From Bacteroidia bacterium (lineage in GTDB: Bacteria; Planctomycetota; Phycisphaerae; Phycisphaerales; SM1A02): 7,668 nt of DNA. The position numbers and the translations under genes are program-made. Positions within the stretch are counted from its first letter, which is position 1; each line of letters begins with the position of its first letter. The notes under the pieces were generated by a model that saw nothing but the letters and a program-made list of their open reading frames with translations, was not told where the DNA came from and ran no database searches. Where the stretch lies: positions 1 to 7,668 of the forward strand of contig JASGCG010000070.1 in assembly GCA_030054235.1 (NCBI GenBank), read 5' to 3'. Positions 1 to 5,779 of the stretch are shown in pieces.

Positions 1-146
<146 letters not shown>

Positions 147-169
147 AATGGCTCCAACTGCTCTTTTCT

Positions 170-206
170 ACAGCGCCCTCGGCTTGCCGGGGGCGCTGTT
201 CTTTTT
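170..206 (+). terminator. Strong intrinsic terminator of the 16S transcript
   Basis: Bases 170-182 pair with 187-199 in a 13-bp, mostly GC stem (one T-G pair at 179/190) around a four-base loop CTTG at 183-186. The stem is followed by TTCTTTTT (199-206). This is a classic Rho-independent terminator about 125 bases after the 16S end. It indicates that 16S is transcribed on its own and that the gene starting at 250 is not part of the rRNA transcript. Confidence 0.93.
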
Positions 207-249
207 GGTGCGTTGGTTGGCCTGGCGTGCTCCGCGCTAGCCTGCGGCG

Positions 250-1152
250 ATGGACCGTCGCACCTTCCTCGCCTCTGCTGGTTCCGTTGCCGCTGCCGCT
301 CAACTCGCTGCGGGGGCTGGGCATGAGCCAAGCGTTTCCGCGGATGCAGCGGGCGCGCCAGGCGGCTTCACAGGCTTCTACCGCGGCCCCGTCTACCGCC
401 ACTCGGTCTGCCGCTGGTGCTACGGAGGCTTTGAGCTCAACGACCTGTGCACCCGGGTCAAGGCCATGGGCTACGGCAGCGTGGAGCTGCTGAGCGAGAA
501 CGAGTGGGCGACGGTGCGCGATGCTGGGCTCGCCTGTGCGGTCGCCAATGGTCCGACCTCGATCGTCGAAGGCATGAATCGCCGGGAGACGCACGACCGC
601 ATCGTCAAGGAGGCAGAGCGCCTGCTCCCGCTGGTGGCCAAGGGGGGCATTCCGCAGATGATCGTCTTCAGCGGCAATCGCCGCGGCATGGCCGACGATG
701 AGGGTCTGGCCAACTGCGCGGAGTGCCTCCGGCGCATGATGCCTGCCGCGAAGGCCGAGGGCGTGACGATCATCATGGAACTCCTGAATTCCAAGGTCGA
801 TCACCGTGACTACATGTGCGACCGCACCCCGTGGGGCGTGCGCCTGGCCGAGGCGGTCGGTGACGACCGGTTCCGGCTGCTCTACGACATCTATCACATG
901 CAGGTGATGGAGGGCGATGTCATTCGCACCATCCGCGATCATGCCAAGTGGATCGGGCACTATCACACCGGCGGCGTGCCGGGGCGCAATGAGATCGGCA
1001 CGAAGCAGGAGCTGCACTACCCGGCGATCTGTGCGGCGATTGCGGGGACCGGTTACAGCGGGTTCATCGGGCAGGAGTTCATCCCGGCACTGGATCCGAT
1101 GGAGAGCCTGCAGTCGGCCATCACGCTCTGTCGTGACCCGCGCATCGGTTGA
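250..1152 (+). CDS. Hydroxypyruvate isomerase-family TIM-barrel protein with Tat signal
   Basis: A 300-residue protein of the sugar phosphate isomerase/epimerase (AP endonuclease 2-like) TIM-barrel superfamily, closest in motifs to hydroxypyruvate isomerase (Hyi), which interconverts hydroxypyruvate and tartronate semialdehyde. Visible motifs: MELLN with Glu177, LLYDIYHMQVMEGD with Asp213 and His216, GHYHTGGVPGRNE with His239, and GQEFIP with Glu276. Glu177, Asp213, His239 and Glu276 fit the metal/catalytic positions of the family. The N-terminus DRRTFLASAG plus an alanine-rich stretch to about residue 24 is a twin-arginine export signal, whereas classical Hyi is cytoplasmic, so the substrate may be an external sugar or sugar acid. 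The ATG at 250 is the first possible start because an in-frame TAG lies at 238-240. No Shine-Dalgarno sequence is visible, and only 43 bases separate it from the 16S terminator, so its promoter must be there or it is poorly transcribed. Family is sure; exact reaction is not. Confidence 0.88.
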   Translation: MDRRTFLASAGSVAAAAQLAAGAGHEPSVSADAAGAPGGFTGFYRGPVYRHSVCRWCYGGFELNDLCTRVKAMGYGSVELLSENEWATVRDAGLACAVANGPTSIVEGMNRRETHDRIVKEAERLLPLVAKGGIPQMIVFSGNRRGMADDEGLANCAECLRRMMPAAKAEGVTIIMELLNSKVDHRDYMCDRTPWGVRLAEAVGDDRFRLLYDIYHMQVMEGDVIRTIRDHAKWIGHYHTGGVPGRNEIGTKQELHYPAICAAIAGTGYSGFIGQEFIPALDPMESLQSAITLCRDPRIG

Positions 1153-1308
1153 CTGTCGCGGCGCTTGGCTTCCACCGCCCAGGCCATGGACCGGACGAGG
1201 CCGAGTTCAAGGACCGAAAACCTGTCGCCGCGATTCAGTCCAAGGAAAAGGTGATCAAGCGGGAGGAAATTCGCTTGCCCCAAGCAGAGTCCGCACTACC
1301 TTGCAAAT

Positions 1309-1523
1309 GCTTGGAAGGAAAGGGCCCTCGCCGCGAAAGCGGCACGTCGGTTGGCCCCGCAAGGGGCGCCTGCCCCGCCTTCCAGCGATGCAGGTTTCCG
1401 GCACGGGGGCTCACTGGCGCGCGATCACTCGCGCTGCCTGCGCGGCGCCCCCGATCGGGCCCCGACCTTCTGCGCTTCGGGCGCCACCGGACTCCATCGT
1501 GGGGGAGTCTGGGGCGCCTTTTT
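1309..1523 (+). ncRNA. Candidate structured RNA (small RNA or leader element)
   Basis: The gap 1153-1581 holds no convincing gene. Its first part, 1153-1308, shows nothing I can name, apart from a weak promoter-like pair (TTGCCC 1275-1280, TACCTT 1297-1302, 16-base spacing). From 1309 the sequence folds into a compact branched form. An outer stem pairs 1312-1318 with 1378-1384, and an inner stem pairs 1322-1325 with 1372-1375. Inside are two hairpins, 1330-1343 with a GAAA loop and 1354-1367 with a GCAA loop. Then follow 1390-1394 with 1437-1441, enclosing 1419-1423 with 1430-1434, and finally the branched terminator 1444-1523. The helices were found by eye and GC-rich DNA folds easily, so chance is a real alternative. 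It does not match the conserved cores of RNase P RNA, tmRNA, SRP RNA or riboswitches I know. It may be an independent small RNA or the leader of the PepSY-FKBP gene. Confidence 0.42.
1444..1523 (+). terminator. Branched intrinsic terminator upstream of the PepSY-FKBP gene
   Basis: Bases 1444-1451 (GGCGCCCC) pair perfectly with 1511-1518 (GGGGCGCC), directly followed by five T (1519-1523). The 59 bases between the arms hold a further clean hairpin, 1490-1495 with 1504-1509, and a weaker one around TTCG at 1475-1478. It lies about 370 bases after the isomerase stop and 58 bases before the next start codon. It could therefore end a small RNA, end read-through from the isomerase gene, or act as an attenuator for the gene downstream. 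Confidence 0.62.
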
Positions 1524-1570
1524 CATTCCGGCAGCGGGCGTGTGCCCGGTCTACGATCTCGGCCCCAACC

Positions 1571-1576
1571 AAGGAG
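1571..1576 (+). promoter_or_regulatory. Ribosome binding site AAGGAG fixing the FKBP start
   Basis: AAGGAG stands five bases before the ATG at 1582. It decides the start against the longer in-frame possibility beginning at 1351, which would run through the terminator and its T tract. Confidence 0.85.
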
Positions 1577-1581
1577 CCATC

Positions 1582-2457
1582 ATGACTTCGCTGCTCGCTG
1601 CTCTTGTCCTCTCGCTTGTGCCAGTCTCTGACGGCACCCCCGACTATTCGGCGCTTCCGGTCGACCCTGCCGAGATGGAGCAGCGCCTGGCGGCGTGCGC
1701 AGTGACGTTCGACAAGGCCATCGAACTTGCCGTGGCCAAGGTGCCTGGCATGGTGGTCGAGGCGGATGTGCACGACCACGGCGGTGTGCTGCAGTACGAA
1801 ATCATCATCGGTGGCAATGGCACGATCAAGCGCGTGGTGGTGAACGCGACCAGCGGCCAGGTCACCGCGCCGGCGCTCGACCTGAAGGGTGCCGTCGCCG
1901 CGGCGCGCACCAAGGTCGATGGCCAAGTCATGAGCGTGGTCTCGGACCAGCTGGCTGACCCGCCGACCTACACCGTCCGCATGTTCCACAAGGGCAAGAT
2001 GCACACGATCACGCTGAGCGCCGTCGACGGAGCCATCACGAATGCAACGGCCCAGGGTCGCTTCCCCGGCGAGGACACGGGCGACAAGGAACCCGTGGTC
2101 CTTCCGAGCGGCCTGCAGTACGTCGACTTGGTCGAAGGCACCGGTGCCCAGCCCAGCGGTCCGTCCGCGAAGGTCAAGGTCCACTACACGGGCTACCTCA
2201 ATGACGGCAAGATCTTCGACAGTTCGGTGAGCCGTGGCCAGCCGGCGGAGTTCCCGCTCGGTCAGGTGATCAAGGGCTGGACCGAAGGCGTCGGCAGCAT
2301 GAAGGTCGGTGGCAAGCGCAAGCTCGTGATCCCGTTCCAGCTGGCGTACGGACCCGAAGGCCGCGGTCCAATTCCGCCCAAGGCCACGCTGTTCTTCGAT
2401 GTGGAGCTGATCGAGATCGTGAGCGATCCCGGCGCCGCGCCCGCTCCCGGAAAGTGA
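1582..2457 (+). CDS. PepSY-PepSY-FKBP fusion peptidyl-prolyl cis-trans isomerase
   Basis: A 291-residue protein. Residues 1-16 are hydrophobic and end near VPVSDG, probably a signal peptide, although it has no basic residue before the hydrophobic core. Residues about 40-95 (FDKAIELAVAKVPG, then YEIIIGGNGTIKRVVVNATSGQV) read as a PepSY domain. Residues about 100-156 repeat the pattern more loosely. A linker rich in Asp, Glu and Gly (160-172) leads to a complete FKBP domain (about 174-281). The pocket residues known from FKBP12 are present: Tyr202, Phe212, Asp213, Phe224, Val229-Ile230, Trp233, Tyr256 and Phe272. Catalytic activity on Xaa-Pro bonds outside the cytoplasmic membrane is therefore likely. 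The C-terminal tail is a short Ala/Pro/Gly stretch. PepSY domains are known mainly from protease propeptides and envelope proteins, so this fusion may tie folding help to binding of a partner. FKBP is certain; PepSY 1 is good, PepSY 2 moderate. Confidence 0.93.
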   Translation: MTSLLAALVLSLVPVSDGTPDYSALPVDPAEMEQRLAACAVTFDKAIELAVAKVPGMVVEADVHDHGGVLQYEIIIGGNGTIKRVVVNATSGQVTAPALDLKGAVAAARTKVDGQVMSVVSDQLADPPTYTVRMFHKGKMHTITLSAVDGAITNATAQGRFPGEDTGDKEPVVLPSGLQYVDLVEGTGAQPSGPSAKVKVHYTGYLNDGKIFDSSVSRGQPAEFPLGQVIKGWTEGVGSMKVGGKRKLVIPFQLAYGPEGRGPIPPKATLFFDVELIEIVSDPGAAPAPGK

Positions 2458-2472
2458 GCCGGTTGTCTGGCA

Positions 2473-2524
2473 ACGCGCGCTTCGGCCCGCCTGCGTGACA
2501 TCGGCATCGATGGCGGGCGCGCGT
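2473..2524. terminator. GC-rich stem between convergent genes, no T tract
   Basis: Bases 2485-2491 (GCCCGCC) pair with 2512-2518 (GGCGGGC), and the stem extends with 2473-2478 and 2519-2524 across an internal loop of six bases. It lies between the stops of the FKBP gene (2457) and the lipoprotein gene on the other strand (2545). Neither side has a run of T, so it may be a Rho-dependent or RNA-stabilising element rather than a classical intrinsic terminator. Confidence 0.45.
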
Positions 2525-2544
2525 CGATCGTGCAGCCTGGCTGA

Positions 2545-2874
2545 CTACGGCTGGATGTCGTCGATCTGCTTCTGGATCTCGCGGTCGCGGGCTTCCATCT
2601 GATCACGCACGTCGAGCGCCTTGTCGCGGGCCTTGCCCAGCACGCTGCTCGATTGCCGCTTCCCGGTCGGTGCTGCGGGCGCCTGCCCATGTGGGTTGGT
2701 TGCCGCGGCGGGCGCTGGCGTGGGGGACGTGGTGGCGGGTTTCGGTGTGGCGGTGCTGTATGTCGTGCCGTCATCGCAGCCTGTCACGGCGAGCACGATC
2801 ACGGCGAGCATGGCGGCTGTGTCGATCGATCGGCTGGTGGATCGACTTGGCGCTCGGCTTGGGGAACGGCTCAT
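2545..2874 (-). CDS. Small lipoprotein, Pro/Thr/Ala-rich with charged C-terminal helix
   Basis: A 109-residue protein without a family I recognise. The first 18 residues are rich in Ser and Arg; residues 20-31 are hydrophobic; VTGC at 30-33 is a lipobox, so Cys33 should be lipidated and become the mature N-terminus. Asp34-Asp35 follow it; in Escherichia coli an Asp at +2 keeps lipoproteins in the inner membrane, but the rule may not hold in this lineage. Residues 38-70 are a low-complexity linker of Thr, Pro and Ala. Residues 76-109 (KARDKALDVRDQMEARDREI and onward) look like a charged amphipathic helix or short coiled coil. The start is the ATG at 2874, the only one that gives a signal peptide with a basic n-region; AAGG lies about seven bases upstream. 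It is the last gene of the minus-strand operon, 32 bases after the aminopeptidase stop. A larger reading from 3246 in the same frame overlaps the aminopeptidase and is not credible. Confidence 0.78.
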   Translation of the reverse strand: MSRSPSRAPSRSTSRSIDTAAMLAVIVLAVTGCDDGTTYSTATPKPATTSPTPAPAAATNPHGQAPAAPTGKRQSSSVLGKARDKALDVRDQMEARDREIQKQIDDIQP

Positions 2875-2906
2875 GAGTGGCCTTGTGCTTTGGGCGTGAC
2901 GAACGA

Positions 2907-4028
2907 TCAGGCGAGCCGATCGGGGTTGAGGCCAAGCAGGTCGTCGACGACGAAGAGCCCATCGCGGCGGATGACTTGTCCATCGAATTCGATGGTGCCG
3001 CCGCCGCATTCGGGCCGCTGGATGCACACGAGGTCCCAGTGGACCTGGCTCCGGTTGCCGTTCTCGGTTTCTTCGTAGCACTGTCCCGGCGTGAAGTGGA
3101 AGCTGCCGGCGATCTTTTCGTCGAACAGGATGTCCTGCATCGGGTGCAGGATCATCGGGTTGAAGCCGAGCGCGAACTCGCCGATGTAGCGGGCGCCGGC
3201 ATCGGCATCGAGGATCGCGTTCAGCCGGGCCGCATCGCCATCGCATGTGGCACGCTCGATGCGGCCCTTGCGGAACTCCAGGCGCACGTTGGCGAAGCTC
3301 GTGCCGTTGTAGATCGTCGGCGTGTTGTAGTGAAGCACGCCTTCCACGCTGTCACGCACGGGGGCCGTGAAGCACTCGCCATCGGGGATGTTGCGGGATC
3401 CGCAGCAGGGCACGACGCCGATGCCCTTGATGCTGAAGGAAAGATCGGTGTCGCCCGGCCCCTTGATCCGCACACGGTCGGTCGCCTTCATGCGCGCGAC
3501 GAGCGGCGCGACGGCGCGTTCCATGCGCGCGTAGTCGACGCAGCAGACGCGGAAGTAAAAGTCCTCGAAGTCACGCGTGCTCATGCGCGCGAGCTGGGCC
3601 ATGCCGGGGCTTGGCCAGCGCAGCACCACCCACTTGGTGTGCTTGACGCGGCGTTCCATGTGGACGGGCTTGCCGTAGAGCGCACCGATGCGCTTGGTCT
3701 GGTCGTCGGAAACGCCGGCCATTTCGTTTGCGTTGGCTCCGCCGCGAAGGCCGACGTAGGCCTGCATGCGTTCCATGCGGAAGAGGTCGCAATCGGCCCA
3801 CAGGCGCAATTGGTCCTCGGACGCGGCCTCGTTCAGGGCACGCATGATCCGCGGTGACCGCTCGGCAACATGGGGATGGGCGCCCATTGCACGCGCGGCT
3901 TCGACCAGCGACACGACCATCTCGTCGGGGATATCGAAGGCCTCGATGAGGACATGCTCGCCCTTCTGGAGGTCGCAGGAGTGACGGCTGATGATGGCGG
4001 CCAGCTGGTCGAAGCGTGGGTCGGTCAT
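2907..4028 (-). CDS. M29-family (thermophilic aminopeptidase-like) metallo-aminopeptidase
   Basis: A 373-residue cytoplasmic protein of the M29 aminopeptidase family (AmpS/AmpT/PepS type), which removes N-terminal residues from peptides using two metal ions. Expected ligand motifs appear in order: RNIPDGECFTAP with Glu218, ARYIGEFALG with Glu284, LFDEKIAGSFHF with Glu304 and His311, and VHWDL with His330 and Asp332. The Glu218-Glu284 distance of 66 agrees with the family. The protein is somewhat shorter than the ~410 residues of AmpT-type enzymes, mainly in the C-terminal half. The N-terminal half (for example KGEHVLIEAFDIP) is the usual non-catalytic domain. No signal peptide. The start ATG at 4028 overlaps the TGA of a three-codon reading frame (4036-4025) in an ATGA arrangement; no Shine-Dalgarno sequence is visible. 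It lies 67 bases after the threonine aldolase stop and 32 before the lipoprotein start, so it is probably co-transcribed with both. Peptide specificity cannot be told. Confidence 0.9.
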   Translation of the reverse strand: MTDPRFDQLAAIISRHSCDLQKGEHVLIEAFDIPDEMVVSLVEAARAMGAHPHVAERSPRIMRALNEAASEDQLRLWADCDLFRMERMQAYVGLRGGANANEMAGVSDDQTKRIGALYGKPVHMERRVKHTKWVVLRWPSPGMAQLARMSTRDFEDFYFRVCCVDYARMERAVAPLVARMKATDRVRIKGPGDTDLSFSIKGIGVVPCCGSRNIPDGECFTAPVRDSVEGVLHYNTPTIYNGTSFANVRLEFRKGRIERATCDGDAARLNAILDADAGARYIGEFALGFNPMILHPMQDILFDEKIAGSFHFTPGQCYEETENGNRSQVHWDLVCIQRPECGGGTIEFDGQVIRRDGLFVVDDLLGLNPDRLA

Positions 4029-4050
4029 GCAGGCATGCTAGGGCGCGGCC

Positions 4051-4122
4051 CGTGCGAGCATCGAGGCTGGGGCACACCGCACGCGAACATCGAGGTCACG
4101 GCGCGCTGCGTGCGAGCATCGA
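4051..4122. repeat. Imperfect direct repeats at the threonine aldolase 3' end
   Basis: CGTGCGAGCATCGA occurs exactly at 4051-4064 and 4109-4122, with a weaker copy at 4080-4095 (13 of 16 bases shared with the 4051-4066 copy). The 4109-4122 copy codes for the end of the aldolase (SMLAR); the other two lie mostly beyond its stop. Read on the minus strand, the outermost copy would again encode SMLARAAP followed by TAG, compared with SMLARSAP followed by TGA at the true end. The gap therefore looks like a decayed duplication of the gene's last ~27 bases. Confidence 0.6.
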
Positions 4123-5142
4123 ACGCACGATGCTTGCGGCCCGCTCGATCGCCGCGCGGTCCACGTCGAGGTGGGTCACCGCGCGGATCCTGCGCGCCCC
4201 CATGGGAATCATGCGCACGCCGACGGCCGCGAGCCGCGTGCAGACTTCGGCGGCCGTGCCGAGTGAGGGGTCGATGGAGAGGAAGACCATGTTGGTCTCG
4301 ATGCCGTCGAGCCCCGGGTCGAGCCGCGCGCCCGGGATGCCCTGGAGCAGCGTGGCGAGGTGGCGGGCATTGGCATGGTCCTCGGCGAGCCGCTCGACGT
4401 GATGGTCGAGGGCGTGGATGCAGGCCGCCGCGAGCAGGCCGCTCTGGCGCATGCCGCCACCGAACATCTTGCGGAATCGACGCGCGCGCGTGATGAGTGG
4501 GGCGGGCCCGCAGAGAGCGCTCCCCACCGGAGCGCCAAGACCCTTGCTGAAGCACACACTCACGGTGTCGGCGATCGAGGCGAACGAGGCAACGCTGTAT
4601 CCGGCTGCGATCGATGCATTGAAGAGCCGCGCGCCGTCGATGTGCACGGCGAGGCCTGCGGTGCGTGCGGCAGCGGCCGCGGCCTGCGCTGCGTGAAGCG
4701 GCCACACCGTTCCTCCGGCGCGGTTCTGCGTGTTCTCCAGAACCAGCAGCCGTGAACGAGGGGAGTGGATGTCGTGACCGCGGATGGCGGCATGGACCGC
4801 ATCGGCATCGAATTGTCCCCGCGCACCCTCGAGCGAGCGGATCATGCAGCCGGAGAGCGCGGCCGGCGAGCCGGTTTCGTAGTGGATGATGTGGCTCTCG
4901 GCGTGCGCGACGATCTCGTCGCCCGGCTCGGTGTGGCAGCGGATCGCCAACTGGTTCGCCATCGTGCCGCTGGGCGTGAACAGCGCCGCTTCCTTTCCAA
5001 GAAGCGCGGCGACCTTGGTCTCGAGGGCGTGCACGGTGGGCTCGTCGCCGAGCACGTCGTCGCCCAAGGGTGCAGCCATCATGGCCTGGCGCATCGCCGC
5101 GGTCGGCCGAGTCACGGTGTCGCTGCGCAAGTCGATGTCCAT
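4096..5142 (-). CDS. ltaE: Low-specificity threonine aldolase (PLP-dependent)
   Basis: A 348-residue fold-type I PLP enzyme that splits L-threonine or L-allo-threonine into glycine and acetaldehyde. The sequence opens with the family signature DLRSDTVTRPT and continues with GDDVLGDEPTV (27-37). Other marks are FTPSGTMANQ (55-64) for phosphate binding, His84 at the position that stacks on the PLP ring, VHIDGARLFN with Asp169 and Arg172, and FSKGLGAPVG, where Lys200 should form the Schiff base. RKMFGGGMRQ (224-233) and VTHLDV near the C-terminus (322-327) complete the match. The family's usual ENTHN is ENTQN here (Gln139), a histidine that influences activity in the E. coli enzyme. Length is normal. 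The start ATG at 5142 is 27 bases after the stop of the upstream membrane protein gene, which implies co-transcription; no clear Shine-Dalgarno sequence. Together with the aminopeptidase downstream it suggests amino-acid salvage. Stereospecificity (L or L-allo) cannot be read. Confidence 0.94.
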   Translation of the reverse strand: MDIDLRSDTVTRPTAAMRQAMMAAPLGDDVLGDEPTVHALETKVAALLGKEAALFTPSGTMANQLAIRCHTEPGDEIVAHAESHIIHYETGSPAALSGCMIRSLEGARGQFDADAVHAAIRGHDIHSPRSRLLVLENTQNRAGGTVWPLHAAQAAAAAARTAGLAVHIDGARLFNASIAAGYSVASFASIADTVSVCFSKGLGAPVGSALCGPAPLITRARRFRKMFGGGMRQSGLLAAACIHALDHHVERLAEDHANARHLATLLQGIPGARLDPGLDGIETNMVFLSIDPSLGTAAEVCTRLAAVGVRMIPMGARRIRAVTHLDVDRAAIERAASIVRSMLARSAP

Positions 5143-5169
5143 GGCGCCAGTCTAGGGACCGCCGCGGTG

Positions 5170-5760
5170 CTACCACATGGAGGCGCGGGGCCGATCGCGG
5201 AAGACGCGCGTCCAGACCAGCCGATGGATCGCCCACGTGCCATCAGGGAGCTGACGCACCGTGATGATCCAGTCCGTGGGCACGGCACCCATGCCGCCCA
5301 TGCTGGCGGTCTCGGTGCTGCAGGACAGGTCGACGACTCCCACGCCGGACTCGGTCCGTGCATCGAGCGTCGTGATCCGATTGGATGCGATCCGGTGCTT
5401 GCCGCGAAGGCTCGCCAGTCCGCGATCGATCTCCGCAAAGTCCATGCCGGGTGACTCGGACGATCCATAGTGAATCGAGCCATCGCGATCGAAGCAGCCA
5501 CGCATGCCACCGAGGTTGGCGGTCTCGGCGGCGGAGACGAGCGTGCGGACAACGGCCTCGGCATGCTCGCCGGGCGTGGTGATGAGGCGGTCGGCGATGG
5601 GAGCGGCGATCGCGCCAAGCAGGAGCAGGGCGGCCACGATGAGCAGGCGCGCCATGCCTGACTGCACGGCGAGCGCGGCCGCCCCGATCGCGAGGCCCGC
5701 CAGGACGATCGCCGTTGGCCATGCACCGGCGAAGAGATGGTTGTCGAACCAGTCGCCCAT
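5170..5760 (-). CDS. Two-TM membrane protein with extracytoplasmic NTF2-like domain
   Basis: A 196-residue protein. Residues 14-33 and 37-57 are two hydrophobic membrane segments joined by a short loop (QSGMAR). Residues about 65-190 read as a small alpha+beta domain of the NTF2/SnoaL type. An opening helix, EAVVRTLVSAAETANLGGMR, is followed by CFDRDGSIHYG, ITTLDARTESGVGVVDLSC, TDWIITVRQ and GTWAIHRLVWTRV, a strand order typical of NTF2-like folds. Ligand or partner is unknown. The ATG at 5760 is chosen because it begins just before the first membrane segment; the reading frame is open further upstream but would overlap the divergent LON-domain gene. It is the first gene of the minus-strand operon (aldolase follows after 27 bases). 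The membrane part is sure, the NTF2 assignment moderate. Confidence 0.78.
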   Translation of the reverse strand: MGDWFDNHLFAGAWPTAIVLAGLAIGAAALAVQSGMARLLIVAALLLLGAIAAPIADRLITTPGEHAEAVVRTLVSAAETANLGGMRGCFDRDGSIHYGSSESPGMDFAEIDRGLASLRGKHRIASNRITTLDARTESGVGVVDLSCSTETASMGGMGAVPTDWIITVRQLPDGTWAIHRLVWTRVFRDRPRASMW

Positions 5761-5779
5761 GGTCCTACCATTGTTGCAG
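5761..5779. promoter_or_regulatory. Divergent start region shared by the minus operon and the LON-domain gene
   Basis: Only 19 bases separate the two chosen start codons. If the LON-domain protein instead begins at the in-frame ATG at 5759, the two start codons overlap inside CCATGG (5757-5762). Neither gene has a well-placed Shine-Dalgarno sequence. The promoters must therefore lie inside the opposite coding regions, or the mRNAs have very short or no leaders. No convincing -10/-35 pair could be picked by eye. Confidence 0.4.

Noticed and set aside
207..249. Promoter for the isomerase (TTGGTT 213-218, TAGCCT 238-243).
   Set aside because: Poor -10 match and 19-base spacing; not better than chance by eye.
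1325..1352. Resemblance to group II intron domain V: GAAAGCGGCACGTCGGTT at 1335-1352 is like the 3' half of that domain.
   Set aside because: The matching 5' strand (AGC triad pairing with GGTT) is replaced by GGGCCCTCG, giving only wobble pairs, and there is no intron reverse transcriptase or other domain nearby. Probably chance, though a covariance-model search would settle it.
1153..1581. RNase P RNA, tmRNA, SRP RNA or a known riboswitch in the gap.
   Set aside because: GAGGAAAT (1263-1270) and GGAAGGAA (1313-1320) are only partial matches to RNase P and SRP motifs; the other conserved cores of these RNAs are missing.
1351..1581. N-terminal extension of the FKBP gene to an ATG at 1351.
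   Set aside because: It would translate through the hairpins and T tract, is compositionally unlike the protein, and bypasses a good ribosome binding site and signal-like N-terminus at 1582.
1261..1631. Small gene starting at TTG 1275 behind GGGAGGA.
   Set aside because: The product would be rich in Arg, Pro, Gly and Cys without any pattern and would overlap the FKBP start; it runs across the structured region.
2877..3857. Plus-strand frame of 326 codons opposite the aminopeptidase.
   Set aside because: His/Ala/Val/Asp-rich shadow composition with no recognisable domain; the aminopeptidase on the other strand has all metal ligands.
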